In this document: in pieces, positions 17,619-25,814 of the stretch
Position numbering within the stretch: the first letter of the stretch is position 1
How the letters are laid out: the number at the start of each line of letters is the position of its first letter
Assembly (NCBI RefSeq): GCF_015709525.1
Contig: NZ_JADNRA010000030.1
Coordinates: forward strand, 81,847-145,846
DNA: 64,000 bases
Reading direction: 5' to 3'
From: Methylocystis sp. L43
Lineage (GTDB): Bacteria > Pseudomonadota > Alphaproteobacteria > Rhizobiales > Beijerinckiaceae
Notes under the pieces: model-generated
The model's database searches: none
What the model was told of the DNA's origin: nothing
Seen by the model: only the letters and a program-made list of their open reading frames with translations
Translations under genes and position numbers: made by a program

Positions 17619-18809
17619 ATGGCGCTTAAATCCACTCATATCGTTTTCGTGCATGATTTCTTCGGCTGGGGGCCTCAAGAGTTCGGACTTCCCTATTGGG
17701 GCGACGCGCTCGATGAGATCGGCGAACCCTTCGCGGTTCACGAGGCGAAGGTAGGTCCGGTCAGCTCCTTTCACGACCGCGCCTGCGAGCTTTTCGCTCA
17801 GATTGCCGGCGGACGCGTGGACTATGGTGCCCGGCATAGCGATGAGGCCCGCCACGCCCGCTATTCGCGGGAATATACAGAGCCTTTTGCGCCCGAGTGG
17901 TCGGCGGAAAACCCGGTGATCCTCGTCGGCCATGGCGCAGGCGCCCAGACGGCCATGCAGTTGCAGGCGCTGCTCGCCAGCAATTTCTGGGGGCAAGGGA
18001 CAAACGCTGGCTGGGTCGAAGGTGTGGTCAGCGTCGCCGGCGCCATCAACGGCTCATTGCTGCCCTACGGCTTCGGCTGTGACCGTGAAGACGGACGGCT
18101 CAAGCGCAGGCCGAGCCGGTTCATTGCGGAGTCGTTCAATTTTCTCGGAATGGCCGCCGGCGTGCCGAGCGCCATGCGCAAGCCCTTCGATCTCCACCTC
18201 GACCAATGGACCGACGGCGAAGTTGACCCGAAAACGGCGATGGCGCGCCTGGACGCCGGCGCCTTCGTTGCCGGCGAGGACAATCTCGCCTTCGACATGA
18301 CGCTGCAGGGCTGCCGCAAGGCCAACGCCCGGTTCAAATCGCATCCGGGCACCTATTATCTGTCGCTGGTGACCAACGCCACACATGTTCGGGCTTCGGG
18401 CTTTTTCAGCAGGACCTGGCGGCCCGACCCGACGATCCATCCCATTCTCTGGCAGCCGGCGCTCTATCAGGCGCTTGAGGCCAGCTTCGCCAAGGCGCCG
18501 ATCGTCGGCTGGGGCGGCGGCGACCTTTCACTGCCGCAGTGGCGGCCCAATGATGGCGCGGTGAGCGTCATCTCGCAGAGATATCCCTTTACGGCGCGGG
18601 AAGAGCCGGTGGGAGGCGAAGGCGTCTTCAAACGCCAAAGACTCAAGCCGGGGCGCTGGTATTACGAATATCTCGACAAGGCCATCGGCCAGCGGTTCGA
18701 CCATTTCGACGCGGTCGTCGGCGCCCGGCTCAAACCATGGGTGCCCGGACTGCGCGACGCGCATCGGGAGATCTATCTGAGGCTCGGCGAGACCTTGCGC
18801 AGCCTCTAG
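17619..18809 (+). CDS. Family I.5 lipase homologue lacking the catalytic serine (putative pseudoenzyme)
   Basis: The 396-residue protein follows the thermostable Geobacillus/staphylococcal lipase plan: FFGWG and GLPYWG near the N-terminus, FHDRACELFAQIAGG, DYGARH...RHARY, LDQW at 194-197, and TYYLSLVT at 245-252. The zinc ligands known from Geobacillus lipases appear kept as D53, H73, H79 and D195. The acid and base appear kept as D312 (NDGAVSV) and H362 (FDHFDAVVG). The nucleophile elbow, AHSQG in true lipases, here reads G104-H-G-A-G108, so Gly106 replaces the serine. No signal peptide is seen, although known relatives are secreted. It starts 41 nt after the tyrosinase. The role is unknown; binding or scaffolding is one option. 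Confidence 0.8.
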   Translation: MALKSTHIVFVHDFFGWGPQEFGLPYWGDALDEIGEPFAVHEAKVGPVSSFHDRACELFAQIAGGRVDYGARHSDEARHARYSREYTEPFAPEWSAENPVILVGHGAGAQTAMQLQALLASNFWGQGTNAGWVEGVVSVAGAINGSLLPYGFGCDREDGRLKRRPSRFIAESFNFLGMAAGVPSAMRKPFDLHLDQWTDGEVDPKTAMARLDAGAFVAGEDNLAFDMTLQGCRKANARFKSHPGTYYLSLVTNATHVRASGFFSRTWRPDPTIHPILWQPALYQALEASFAKAPIVGWGGGDLSLPQWRPNDGAVSVISQRYPFTAREEPVGGEGVFKRQRLKPGRWYYEYLDKAIGQRFDHFDAVVGARLKPWVPGLRDAHREIYLRLGETLRSL

Positions 18810-18826
18810 CCTTGCACGAAGAGCGG

Positions 18827-19516
18827 CTAATGCAAGCCGCCAAAGCCTGCCGACCGAAGCGCGTCCATGACGCCATTGAAGATCAACGACACGCCCATCG
18901 CCGAGACGAAGAAGCCGACGATCCTGGTCGCCGCGTCGATTCCCAGCGGCCCCAGCGTTGTGGTCAACCGCGTCGCGAAGGCGAGGCAGGCGTAAGTGAC
19001 GCCCACGGCGAGAAAGATTGCGCCGAGAATGACGCCGAACGCCAACGCCTCGTGGGAAGAGTGCTCCACCGTGGCCATCATCCCGAGCACGGTGGCGATC
19101 GGGCCGGGGCCGATCATGAGCGGCATCGCAAGCGGCATGAAGGCGATATTGCCCGTCGATCTGGCGAACGCCGGCGTTCCGTCGCCGTCCGACGAGGGTA
19201 AAAAAAGCTCAAAGCCGATCTTCATCAGCACGATCCCGCCGGCGATGCGCACCATGCTGAGCGAAACGCCGAAGATTTTTAAGATCACCGCGCCAAAGAA
19301 CAAGAAGAAGAGGATCAGCAGCAGCGCATAGAGACAGGACATGAAGGCCACGCGACCGCGCTCCTGGTTGCTCTTCTCGCGCAGGAGCAACAGGAAGACC
19401 GGGAGCACCTCAAAGGGATTGATGACCGCCAGCAGCGTCGTGAACGTCGAGAAAAAGAGCGTCAACTCGGTTCTGAAAACTCCGGCGCCGATGTCCGAGA
19501 CGAGACTGCTGTTCAT
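18827..19516 (-). CDS. marC: MarC-family integral membrane protein
   Basis: The 229-residue protein has six predicted membrane helices (about 15-37, 55-75, 77-95, 125-145, 155-177 and 198-218). It carries the family phrases AVINPFEVLPVFL near the N-terminus and PLAMPLMIGPGPIATVLG in the middle. MarC (UPF0056) proteins are inner-membrane proteins of unsettled function; the earlier link to multiple antibiotic resistance was not upheld. It converges with the lipase-like gene, with 17 nt between them. Confidence 0.9.
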   Translation of the reverse strand: MNSSLVSDIGAGVFRTELTLFFSTFTTLLAVINPFEVLPVFLLLLREKSNQERGRVAFMSCLYALLLILFFLFFGAVILKIFGVSLSMVRIAGGIVLMKIGFELFLPSSDGDGTPAFARSTGNIAFMPLAMPLMIGPGPIATVLGMMATVEHSSHEALAFGVILGAIFLAVGVTYACLAFATRLTTTLGPLGIDAATRIVGFFVSAMGVSLIFNGVMDALRSAGFGGLH

Positions 19517-19622
19517 TAGGCCTTCTCATTGGCGTTGCGCGGCGCCAACATGCGTGGCGGGTGTGGCGGCGCGACCTTATTGCGGCGGGCGCCGCCGCTC
19601 AAGCGCCGCACTGGAGGATCGC

Positions 19623-19671
19623 GCTGATTTTGTCAGCATGCGCTTCGAGCTGATTTTCGAAGCATGCGCTT
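19623..19671. repeat. Tandem 23-bp direct repeat upstream of the epimerase gene
   Basis: Two 23-nt copies (19623-19645 and 19649-19671) share GCTGATTTT and AGCATGCGCTT and differ in the three bases between these blocks. The period is 26 nt. They lie in the divergent region between marC and the epimerase, ending 29 nt before the latter's ATG. This is a layout expected for a pair of regulator-binding sites, but no regulator is identified. Confidence 0.7.
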
Positions 19672-19700
19672 GGACTTGTGTCCGACGATGGAATTGACCC

Positions 19701-20585
19701 ATGACCGACGCGATTCAGCTCACCCATTCCTCCGGCGACGGCGCGGAGGTCCTGGCTTTCGGCGCGGAGCTTTTGAGCTGGCGCGCGCGGGAAGTCGACA
19801 TGATCTGGGCGAAGAACCCTAAGGTCTGGGACCAGACCGCGCCCGTGCTGTTTCCTGTCGTCGGCTGGACGCGCGACGGCCGCGTGCGCGTCGACGGCGA
19901 GGCCTATCCGCTTGCGCTCCATGGCTTCGCCTGGAAAAAGCGCTTCGACGTCGCCGAGCGGCGCGACGACTATTTGCGCCTCGCGCTCGTTGACGACGCC
20001 GAGACCCGCGCGCTCTATCCCTTCGCCTTCCGGTTCGAAGTGGAGTTCCAGCTTCGCGCCGGCGCGCTCGAAAATGCTCTCATCGTGACGAACGCCGACT
20101 CGCGGCCCCTTCCCTACGCCTGCGGCTTGCATCCCGCCTTTCGCTGGCCGCTCGCCGGCTCTTCCTCGCCGCATGCGATCATATTCGAGAAGGCCGAGCG
20201 GGCTGAAGTTCCCATCATCGGACCGGGCGGGCTTTTCTCGAAGCCCATTCGCGAAACGCCGCTTGTCGGCCGGCGACTGCCGCTCGAACCGGAAATGTTC
20301 ACGCGCGACGCGCTGTGCTTTCTCAATCTTGCGAGCCACGGCCTCGTTTTCGACAATGGCGAAGGCGCGCGTCTTTCCGTCACGCTCGACGATTTCCCCC
20401 ATGTCGGATTTTGGACGCTGCCGCCCGCCCCCTATCTGTGCATAGAGCCTTGGACGGGGCATGGCGATCCGGACGACTTTTACGGCGATCTCTACGAAAA
20501 GCCCTCGATGCGAATTCTGGCGCCGGGCGCGCAGGCGCGGCATGGCGCGATTTTCGCCTTTGAGCGGGAGCCGCCGGTCGGCTAG
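19701..20585 (+). CDS. Aldose 1-epimerase family protein (LacX-like)
   Basis: The 294-residue protein has the galactose-mutarotase-like beta-sandwich pattern: PVLFPVVGWTRDGR, LALHGFAW with a catalytic-type His, CGLHPAFRWPL with a second His, and CIEPWTG with the base-type Glu. LacX-like members interconvert anomers of sugars or sugar phosphates. There is no signal peptide, so it is cytoplasmic. The substrate cannot be predicted. cysK begins 30 nt downstream and may be cotranscribed. Confidence 0.88.
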   Translation: MTDAIQLTHSSGDGAEVLAFGAELLSWRAREVDMIWAKNPKVWDQTAPVLFPVVGWTRDGRVRVDGEAYPLALHGFAWKKRFDVAERRDDYLRLALVDDAETRALYPFAFRFEVEFQLRAGALENALIVTNADSRPLPYACGLHPAFRWPLAGSSSPHAIIFEKAERAEVPIIGPGGLFSKPIRETPLVGRRLPLEPEMFTRDALCFLNLASHGLVFDNGEGARLSVTLDDFPHVGFWTLPPAPYLCIEPWTGHGDPDDFYGDLYEKPSMRILAPGAQARHGAIFAFEREPPVG

Positions 20586-20615
20586 GAACGAACCGCCACT
20601 CGCCAGGAATCATAA

Positions 20616-21647
20616 ATGCCCGTCGCCTCCAGCGTCATCGAAGCCATCGGGCGCACGCCGCTCATTGAATTGCACGCCGCCTCGAAGGCGACCGGCTGCC
20701 GCATTCTCGGCAAGGCCGAATTCATGAACCCTGGCGGGTCCGTCAAGGACCGCGCGGCGCTGTCCATCGTCGAAGACGCGCGCGCGAAAGGATTGCTGAA
20801 GCCGGGAGGGGTCATCGTCGAAGGCACCGCCGGCAACACCGGCATCGGGCTCGCCCTGGTTGCGAACGCGCTCGGCTTTCGCACGGTGATCGTGATTCCC
20901 GAGACTCAGAGTCAGGAAAAGAAGGACATGCTGCGCCTGCAGGGCGCGCAGCTCGTGGAAGTGCCGGCGGTTCCCTACGCCAATCCCAATAATTATGTGA
21001 AGCTTTCCGGCCGCCTCGCGGAGCGCCTCGCCAGCGAAGAGCCGAACGGCGCCGTCTGGGCCAACCAGTTCGACAATGTCGCCAACCGCGTCGCCCATCT
21101 CACCACCACCGGACCCGAGATCTACGAAGCGCTGGAGGGCGCGGTGGACGCCTTCATTTGCGCCTGCGGCACCGGCGGCACGCTCGCCGGCGTCGGCATG
21201 GCGCTCAAGGAGAGAAATCCGGATGTGAAGATCGGACTGGCTGATCCTTTCGGCGCGGCGCTCTATTCCTATTATACGACCGGCGAATTGAAGACTGAGG
21301 GCTCATCCATCACCGAAGGAATCGGCCAGGGCCGGATCACCGCCAATCTCGAGGGCGCGCCGGTCGACGTCGCCTATCGCATCCCCGATGACGAGGCGCT
21401 GCGCATCGTCTTCGATCTCGCCGAGCAGGAGGGCCTGTTGCTGGGCGGCTCTTCGGGAATCAACATCGCGGGCGCCATCAGGCTGGCGCGCGACATGGGC
21501 CCCGGCAATACGATCGTGACCGTGCTGTGCGACGGCGGTGCAAGATACGCCTCAAAGCTCTTCAACGCCGACTTCCTGCGCAGCCAAAACCTGCCGACGC
21601 CGCCCTGGCTCGAAGGCGCCGTCAAGATGGATCCAGGCTTCGTTTAG
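20616..21647 (+). CDS. cysK: Cysteine synthase A (O-acetylserine sulfhydrylase)
   Basis: The enzyme makes cysteine from O-acetylserine and sulfide with pyridoxal phosphate. The PLP lysine is K44 in MNPGGSVKDRAAL. The substrate loop VEGTAGNTGIGLAL and the phosphate-binding glycine run CGTGGTLAGVG follow, with LLGGSSGIN near the C-terminus. It has 343 residues. The stop overlaps the convergent membrane-protein gene by 4 nt. Cystathionine beta-synthase-like activity cannot be excluded from sequence alone. Confidence 0.93.
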   Translation: MPVASSVIEAIGRTPLIELHAASKATGCRILGKAEFMNPGGSVKDRAALSIVEDARAKGLLKPGGVIVEGTAGNTGIGLALVANALGFRTVIVIPETQSQEKKDMLRLQGAQLVEVPAVPYANPNNYVKLSGRLAERLASEEPNGAVWANQFDNVANRVAHLTTTGPEIYEALEGAVDAFICACGTGGTLAGVGMALKERNPDVKIGLADPFGAALYSYYTTGELKTEGSSITEGIGQGRITANLEGAPVDVAYRIPDDEALRIVFDLAEQEGLLLGGSSGINIAGAIRLARDMGPGNTIVTVLCDGGARYASKLFNADFLRSQNLPTPPWLEGAVKMDPGFV

Positions 21648-22213
21648 CCCTCGATCGGTTCCGCAGGCGCGGGGGACTCCACGGGCTCGGCTTCGCGCTG
21701 CGGAACGAAATTCTCGCGGCGCACGAAGAGCACTTTTCGCAGCTCTGTCTCCCCGATCAGCTTGGCGAATTCGCGGAAGCCAAAGAACGGGATCAGCGCG
21801 GCGAAGGTGACAAGTCCGACCGAGAGGAGCGTGCGCAGATTGTGGAGGTCCACGGGGTCATGGTCGGCATGGGCCGGCCAAAAATGCTCCAGCAGCGCCT
21901 GTTCGATGACGTCCATGCCGATGAGCAGCAGACCGAACAGCAGCGACTTGGCCAGAATCGGCACGATTAGCGGCTTTTTATCAAAGACGCGCCAGATGCC
22001 AAACTTGTTGGCGACAAACAGCACCTTCGCGAAAGCAAGCGCCTTGGCGGCGGCGAAGCCCTGATGCTGCACGATATGCGCTTGCGACAGGACAACCGAT
22101 TTGTGCACGCCGAGCACGGCGAGCAGGAACCACACGTAGAGGAACACCGGGTAAAATGCCCTGGCTTCCTCTTTCACCTTGCTCGTCAATCCCTTTTTTG
22201 TCTGCTCGCTCAT
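21644..22213 (-). CDS. Uncharacterised four-helix membrane protein
   Basis: I do not recognise this family. The 189-residue protein has a charged N-terminus, then hydrophobic segments at about 21-40, 55-70, 80-105 and 120-150, and a Pro/Glu-rich C-terminal tail ending PIEG. It is read convergently with cysK and lies 44 nt downstream of mobA on the same strand. Codon use is like that of its neighbours, which supports it as a real gene. Confidence 0.7.
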   Translation of the reverse strand: MSEQTKKGLTSKVKEEARAFYPVFLYVWFLLAVLGVHKSVVLSQAHIVQHQGFAAAKALAFAKVLFVANKFGIWRVFDKKPLIVPILAKSLLFGLLLIGMDVIEQALLEHFWPAHADHDPVDLHNLRTLLSVGLVTFAALIPFFGFREFAKLIGETELRKVLFVRRENFVPQREAEPVESPAPAEPIEG

Positions 22214-22257
22214 GTCCCATCCTGCGCCGGATTCTCGAGGCGGTCGGCCTCGACAAT

Positions 22258-22872
22258 TTAGCTGCGCGACTCCTCCTTGGCTATCGCCTCCGCGCGCGCC
22301 AGATCCTCAGGTCGGTTGACGTTGAAGAAAGGGTCGTAGGGCTCGATCGGCCAATCGACGACCGCATTCGCATACCGCCCGATGAAGGCCGACACTCTGC
22401 GCTCGTCTTCCGCAACGAGCGCGCGCCGCAAATCCTCGCGCAGCGCGACCGGCCACAGCGCGACGACGTGATGAGTTCGCCCGTTCGACGCGGCGACGGC
22501 GATCGTCGCGCCTGCATGCGTGTGGGCGGCTTGAAGTCGCGAGAGGAGATCGGCGGGCAGAAACGGAGTGTCGCCCGGCGCGCTCAGCACATGCGCCGCG
22601 CCTTTCGCGGCGCCAAAGTCCATGCCGGCGAGAACGCCGGCGAGCGGTCCCGCGAAACCTTCAACACTGTCGCAGATGATGGGCAGTCCAAAAGCGGAAA
22701 AGCGTCCGGGGTCGCCGTTGGCGTTGATCGCGAGACGCGCGCATTGCGGCTTCAGGCGGTCGACCACATGCTGAAGGATCGGTCGGCCGGCGATCTCGAC
22801 GAGCGGCTTGTCGCCCCCGCCCATGCGCCGCGCCAACCCGCCGGCGAGGATGACGCCGATGCAGTCGTTCAT
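22258..22872 (-). CDS. mobA: Molybdenum cofactor guanylyltransferase
   Basis: MobA joins GMP to molybdopterin to form the guanine dinucleotide cofactor used by DMSO-reductase-family enzymes. The 204-residue protein starts with the nucleotide-binding loop GVILAGGLARRMGGGDKPL and contains GPLAGVLAGM and SAPGDTPFLPADL, all typical. Together with moaD, moaE and mogA elsewhere in the window it shows active molybdenum-cofactor synthesis. Confidence 0.93.
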   Translation of the reverse strand: MNDCIGVILAGGLARRMGGGDKPLVEIAGRPILQHVVDRLKPQCARLAINANGDPGRFSAFGLPIICDSVEGFAGPLAGVLAGMDFGAAKGAAHVLSAPGDTPFLPADLLSRLQAAHTHAGATIAVAASNGRTHHVVALWPVALREDLRRALVAEDERRVSAFIGRYANAVVDWPIEPYDPFFNVNRPEDLARAEAIAKEESRS

Positions 22873-22967
22873 GCGCTGTCCGATTTGGTTTCAAGGAGGG
22901 GCGCCATTATGTTCGTTCATAATCCTGAGCGCCGCTCGCGCAAGGGGTAGCCTATCGAGGGAAGCAC

Positions 22968-23366
22968 ATGATCTCGCGTCGCCGACTCGCCGTTTCCGCC
23001 TTTCTTTTCGCTTCCGCGATCCTTTATTCAGCCGCGCCCGCTGGCGCCGCGGAACAGAGTTTTACGCCGCAGGCCTTCGCCGCCGCGCAAACGGCCGGCA
23101 AATCGATCATCGTGCATGTCTATGCCCCGTGGTGTCCGACCTGCCGCGCGCAGGAGCCGGCGGTGCAGCGCGTCGAAGCCGACCCGAAATATGCAGACGT
23201 CGCCATGTTCCGCGTCGATTTCGACAGCCAGAAGAGCGCTCTCCGCACGCTGAAGGCCAACCGGCAAAGCACGATCATCGTCTTCAAAGGCGACAAAGAA
23301 GTCGGGCGCTCTGTCGGGGTGACCGATCCGGGCGCAATTTCGGCGCTGCTCTCAAAGGCTCTGTAA
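22968..23366 (+). CDS. Periplasmic thioredoxin-like protein
   Basis: The 132-residue protein has a signal peptide (about 1-28, ending APAGAAE) and a thioredoxin fold with the redox motif WCPTC at about 51-55 (VYAPWCPTCRAQEP). It lies 4 nt before a ccdA-type gene, so it would receive electrons from the inner-membrane CcdA/DsbD-like carrier. The combined role would be periplasmic disulfide reduction, for example in cytochrome c maturation. That ccdA copy is frameshifted in this sequence. Confidence 0.88.
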   Translation: MISRRRLAVSAFLFASAILYSAAPAGAAEQSFTPQAFAAAQTAGKSIIVHVYAPWCPTCRAQEPAVQRVEADPKYADVAMFRVDFDSQKSALRTLKANRQSTIIVFKGDKEVGRSVGVTDPGAISALLSKAL

Positions 23367-23370
23367 ATCG

Positions 23371-24085
23371 ATGGATGCGAGTGCGCTTGGCGCCTTCGGC
23401 GTCGCCTTTGTCGCCGGCCTGTTGTCGATTTTGTCGCCCTGCGTCCTCCCGCTTCTGCCTTTGGTGCTCGGCGCCGCGGCGGCGGAGCATCGCTACGCGC
23501 CGGCGCTTCTGGCGATTGGCGTCGCCCTGTCCTTCGTCGCGATCGGCCTTTTCATGGCGACGATCGGCTTCGCCGTCGGCCTCGATGGAGATTCGCTGCG
23601 GCTCGTCGCGGCGGCTTTGCTGATCGCATTGGGCGTGATCCTGCTTGCGCCTGAGCTGCAGGCGCGCGTCGCCGCCGCCGGGGGCCCGATCAGCGACAGG
23701 TTGAGCGCGGCCTTTGGCGCCGGGGCTCGCGGCGGAATGTTCGGTCAGTTTGGCGTCGGCCTACTGCTTGGCGCCGTTTGGAGCCCGTGCGTGGGCCCGA
23801 CGCTCGGCGCCGCATCGGTGCTCGCGGCGCGCGGTCGCGGCGACGATGGCCGCGTTCGGTCTCGGCGCGGCCGCGCCGCTGATGTTGCTTGGAGCCCTCT
23901 CGCGGCAAGCGATGGCGCGTTGGCGGGACCGGCTGCTGACCGTTGGGAAACAGGCGAAGCAAGCGCTCGGCGCGTCGCTCGTCCTGATTGGCGTGTTGAT
24001 CGTCTCAGGCTACGACAAGACGTTGGAGACGGCGCTTGTCACGGCTTCGCCAGAATGGTTGACGCAGTTAACGACGCGTTTTTAG
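23371..24085 (+). pseudogene. ccdA: CcdA-type thiol:disulfide transporter gene with frameshift near 23832
   Basis: The first half reads as CcdA: SILSPCVLPLLPLVLG (first Cys pair member), four hydrophobic stretches, then WSPCVGPTLGAASVLAAR. After about 23832 the frame turns into Arg-rich nonsense running to 24180. The matching continuation lies in the next frame: VAATMAAFGLGAAAPLMLLG and QALGASLVLIGVLIV, ending at 24085. Compared with the usual ARG-x-x-LGA-V junction, about four to five residues also seem missing, so a small deletion of 3n+2 nt fits better than one inserted base. Either the gene is broken or the sequence has an error in this GCGCGC-rich stretch. Confidence 0.75.
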
Positions 24086-24354
24086 CGCTTCGCCAAATCA
24101 ATACGGTTGATGCTCGAGATGCTTACCTTGCCGCGTCAGCGCAAGACGCTCGACGCAAGCAAATCCAGGCAAAAGCCTAAGCGGCTTTGGTATTGGCGGT
24201 TGCACGGTCGGCGCGCCAAGTCTCGTAACGCCGCATATTCCTAAAATTTAGTTTATTTTCCATTGCTTATAGAGCCTATCCGTTTAGGCAATTCTTAAAG
24301 CGGCGCCTCTATAAAGACGCTACAACGTGGCTGTTTGAGTAGCGAGTGAGTGAG

Positions 24355-24630
24355 ATGACCGAGACGCACCGTCCCCGTGTCAAATATGTCATCGGTCCCG
24401 ATGGCAGTCCGCTGACCATTGCGGATTTACCCCCCGCTTCGACCAAACGCTGGGTGATACGGCGCAAGGCGGAAGTGGTGGCGGCGGTGCGCGGCGGCCT
24501 GCTCTCACTCGACGAAGCCTGCAGTCGCTACACGCTGACGGTGGACGAATTCCTGAGCTGGCAGATGTCGATCGACCAGCACGGCCTCGCCGGACTGCGG
24601 ACCACGCGCCTTCAGCAATATCGCATGTGA
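24355..24630 (+). CDS. sciP: CtrA inhibitor SciP (DUF1153)
   Basis: SciP binds CtrA and blocks CtrA-activated promoters in the swarmer/G1 stage of the alphaproteobacterial cell cycle. The 91-residue protein is close to the Caulobacter one throughout: RPRVKYVIGPDGSPLTIADL, KRWVIRRKAEVVAAVRGGL, a SLDEACSRY helix-turn-helix, and HGLAGLRTTR at the end. I prefer the ATG at 24355; a GTG three codons earlier is in frame. The preceding 269 bases (24086-24354) are AT-richer and likely hold the promoter, but I see no full CtrA box. Confidence 0.93.
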   Translation: MTETHRPRVKYVIGPDGSPLTIADLPPASTKRWVIRRKAEVVAAVRGGLLSLDEACSRYTLTVDEFLSWQMSIDQHGLAGLRTTRLQQYRM

Positions 24631-24655
24631 ACGCGGCGACACGCCGAGACGTTCG

Positions 24656-24690
24656 AAACGCCGGTCCGCGATGGCCGGCGTTTTATTTTT
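24656..24690 (+). terminator. Rho-independent terminator after sciP
   Basis: AAACGCCGG (24656-24664) pairs with CCGGCGTTT (24675-24683), a 9-bp stem with a 10-nt loop, followed by TTTTATTTTT-like sequence. It overlaps the end of the convergent gene at 24683. Confidence 0.85.
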
Positions 24691-25690
24691 GAGGCTGTTC
24701 CTCTATCCGGCGCCAGCGCTCGACGAGTTTCTTGCGTTCGAAAAGCGCGACGACGACGAGCGCGATCAGCAGCGGAACGATGAGATAGAAGAGGCGCCAG
24801 ACGAGCAGCGCCGCCAAGACCTTCAGCCGCGGCACATCCGGCATGACATTGATGAACAGCAGCTCGAAAACGCCCAGCCCGCCCGGCGCATGGGACACCA
24901 GCGCCGCCGAAAAGGACAAGAGAAACGCGCCGAGCACGACCAGAAAGCCAGGATTGCCCTGCTCCGGCAGCGCGAAATAGATGATGCCGGCGGCGCCGAT
25001 GAGCTCCAAGGGAGCCGCGAAGAGCTGGCGCAGCATGATGCCGGGGCGCGGATAGAGAATCTCGAAACGCCCGAACAGCCGGATTGCGCGGAAATGCATG
25101 AGCGATCCGAGAATGTAGACAACGACGAAGGCCAGGCAGGACAAACCGACGACAAGCGCTGTGCTCGGGTTTGTAAGTATGTCCGGAAGGAAGCCCGACA
25201 GTCTTTGCATGAGCGCGGGGTCATAGGTCAGCAAAAGGCCGGCGAGCAGCACGTTGCCGAATCCGAACGTGTAAGAGCACAACACCACCAGCGTGGCGAC
25301 CTGCGTCGCCGTCAGTCCCTTAGTGGAATAGGCGCGATAGCGCACCATGGCGCCCGAGAAAACGCTTGCGCCGATGTTGTGCGACAGGGCGTAGGTCGTA
25401 AACGAACAGACCGAGATAAACAGCCAGTTGATGTGTTTGACGCCCAGGTGCAGGAGCGCGATGCGATCGTACCAGGCGAGCGCCGCATAGGCGACAAGAG
25501 TCGACAGGCCCGCGAACAGATAGCGGCTCGTCGGAATGGCCTGAAGATTGGCCCAAACCTCGGCGCCGACCGATTCTCCTTTGAATTCGTGATAGAGAAG
25601 GAAAAAAGAGGCGACGACCGCGACAAGGCCGACGAGCGGCCAAAAATATTCCAGCAGTTTTCTCATGCGGCCCGTCGCGTTAGATTTCAC
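24683..25690 (-). CDS. UPF0104/lysylphosphatidylglycerol-synthase TM-region protein (flippase-like)
   Basis: The 335-residue protein has about eight membrane helices and matches the N-terminal flippase domain of MprF: YDRIALLHLGVKHINWLF, SFTTYALSHNIGASVFSGAMVRYR, and SHAPGGLGVFELLFI with the typical PGGxGxxE motif. The C-terminal synthase domain of full MprF is absent, so it would move lipids rather than make them. The substrate is unknown. It is transcribed convergently with sciP. Confidence 0.85.
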   Translation of the reverse strand: MKSNATGRMRKLLEYFWPLVGLVAVVASFFLLYHEFKGESVGAEVWANLQAIPTSRYLFAGLSTLVAYAALAWYDRIALLHLGVKHINWLFISVCSFTTYALSHNIGASVFSGAMVRYRAYSTKGLTATQVATLVVLCSYTFGFGNVLLAGLLLTYDPALMQRLSGFLPDILTNPSTALVVGLSCLAFVVVYILGSLMHFRAIRLFGRFEILYPRPGIMLRQLFAAPLELIGAAGIIYFALPEQGNPGFLVVLGAFLLSFSAALVSHAPGGLGVFELLFINVMPDVPRLKVLAALLVWRLFYLIVPLLIALVVVALFERKKLVERWRRIEEQPQK

Positions 25691-25814
25691 CGTGGATCAT
25701 CAAACCGGCCGCAGCTGGCCGCACTCTCCCTCGCATGGAGGACCCGGCGCCCGCAAGCCCGGCTCCATGACCGCCTCGGTAATTAGCGCTTGCGGCAAAT
25801 CAATGGAGGCCGGA

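Noticed and set aside
22909..22950. 13-codon frame with a strong AAGGAGG upstream, between mobA and the thioredoxin-like gene; possible leader peptide
   Set aside because: Too short to judge, with no run of regulatory codons and no attenuator hairpin after it.
24181..24354. CtrA or GANTC (CcrM) sites expected upstream of sciP
   Set aside because: Only an isolated TTAA half-site is present; no TTAA-N7-TTAA and no GANTC were found.
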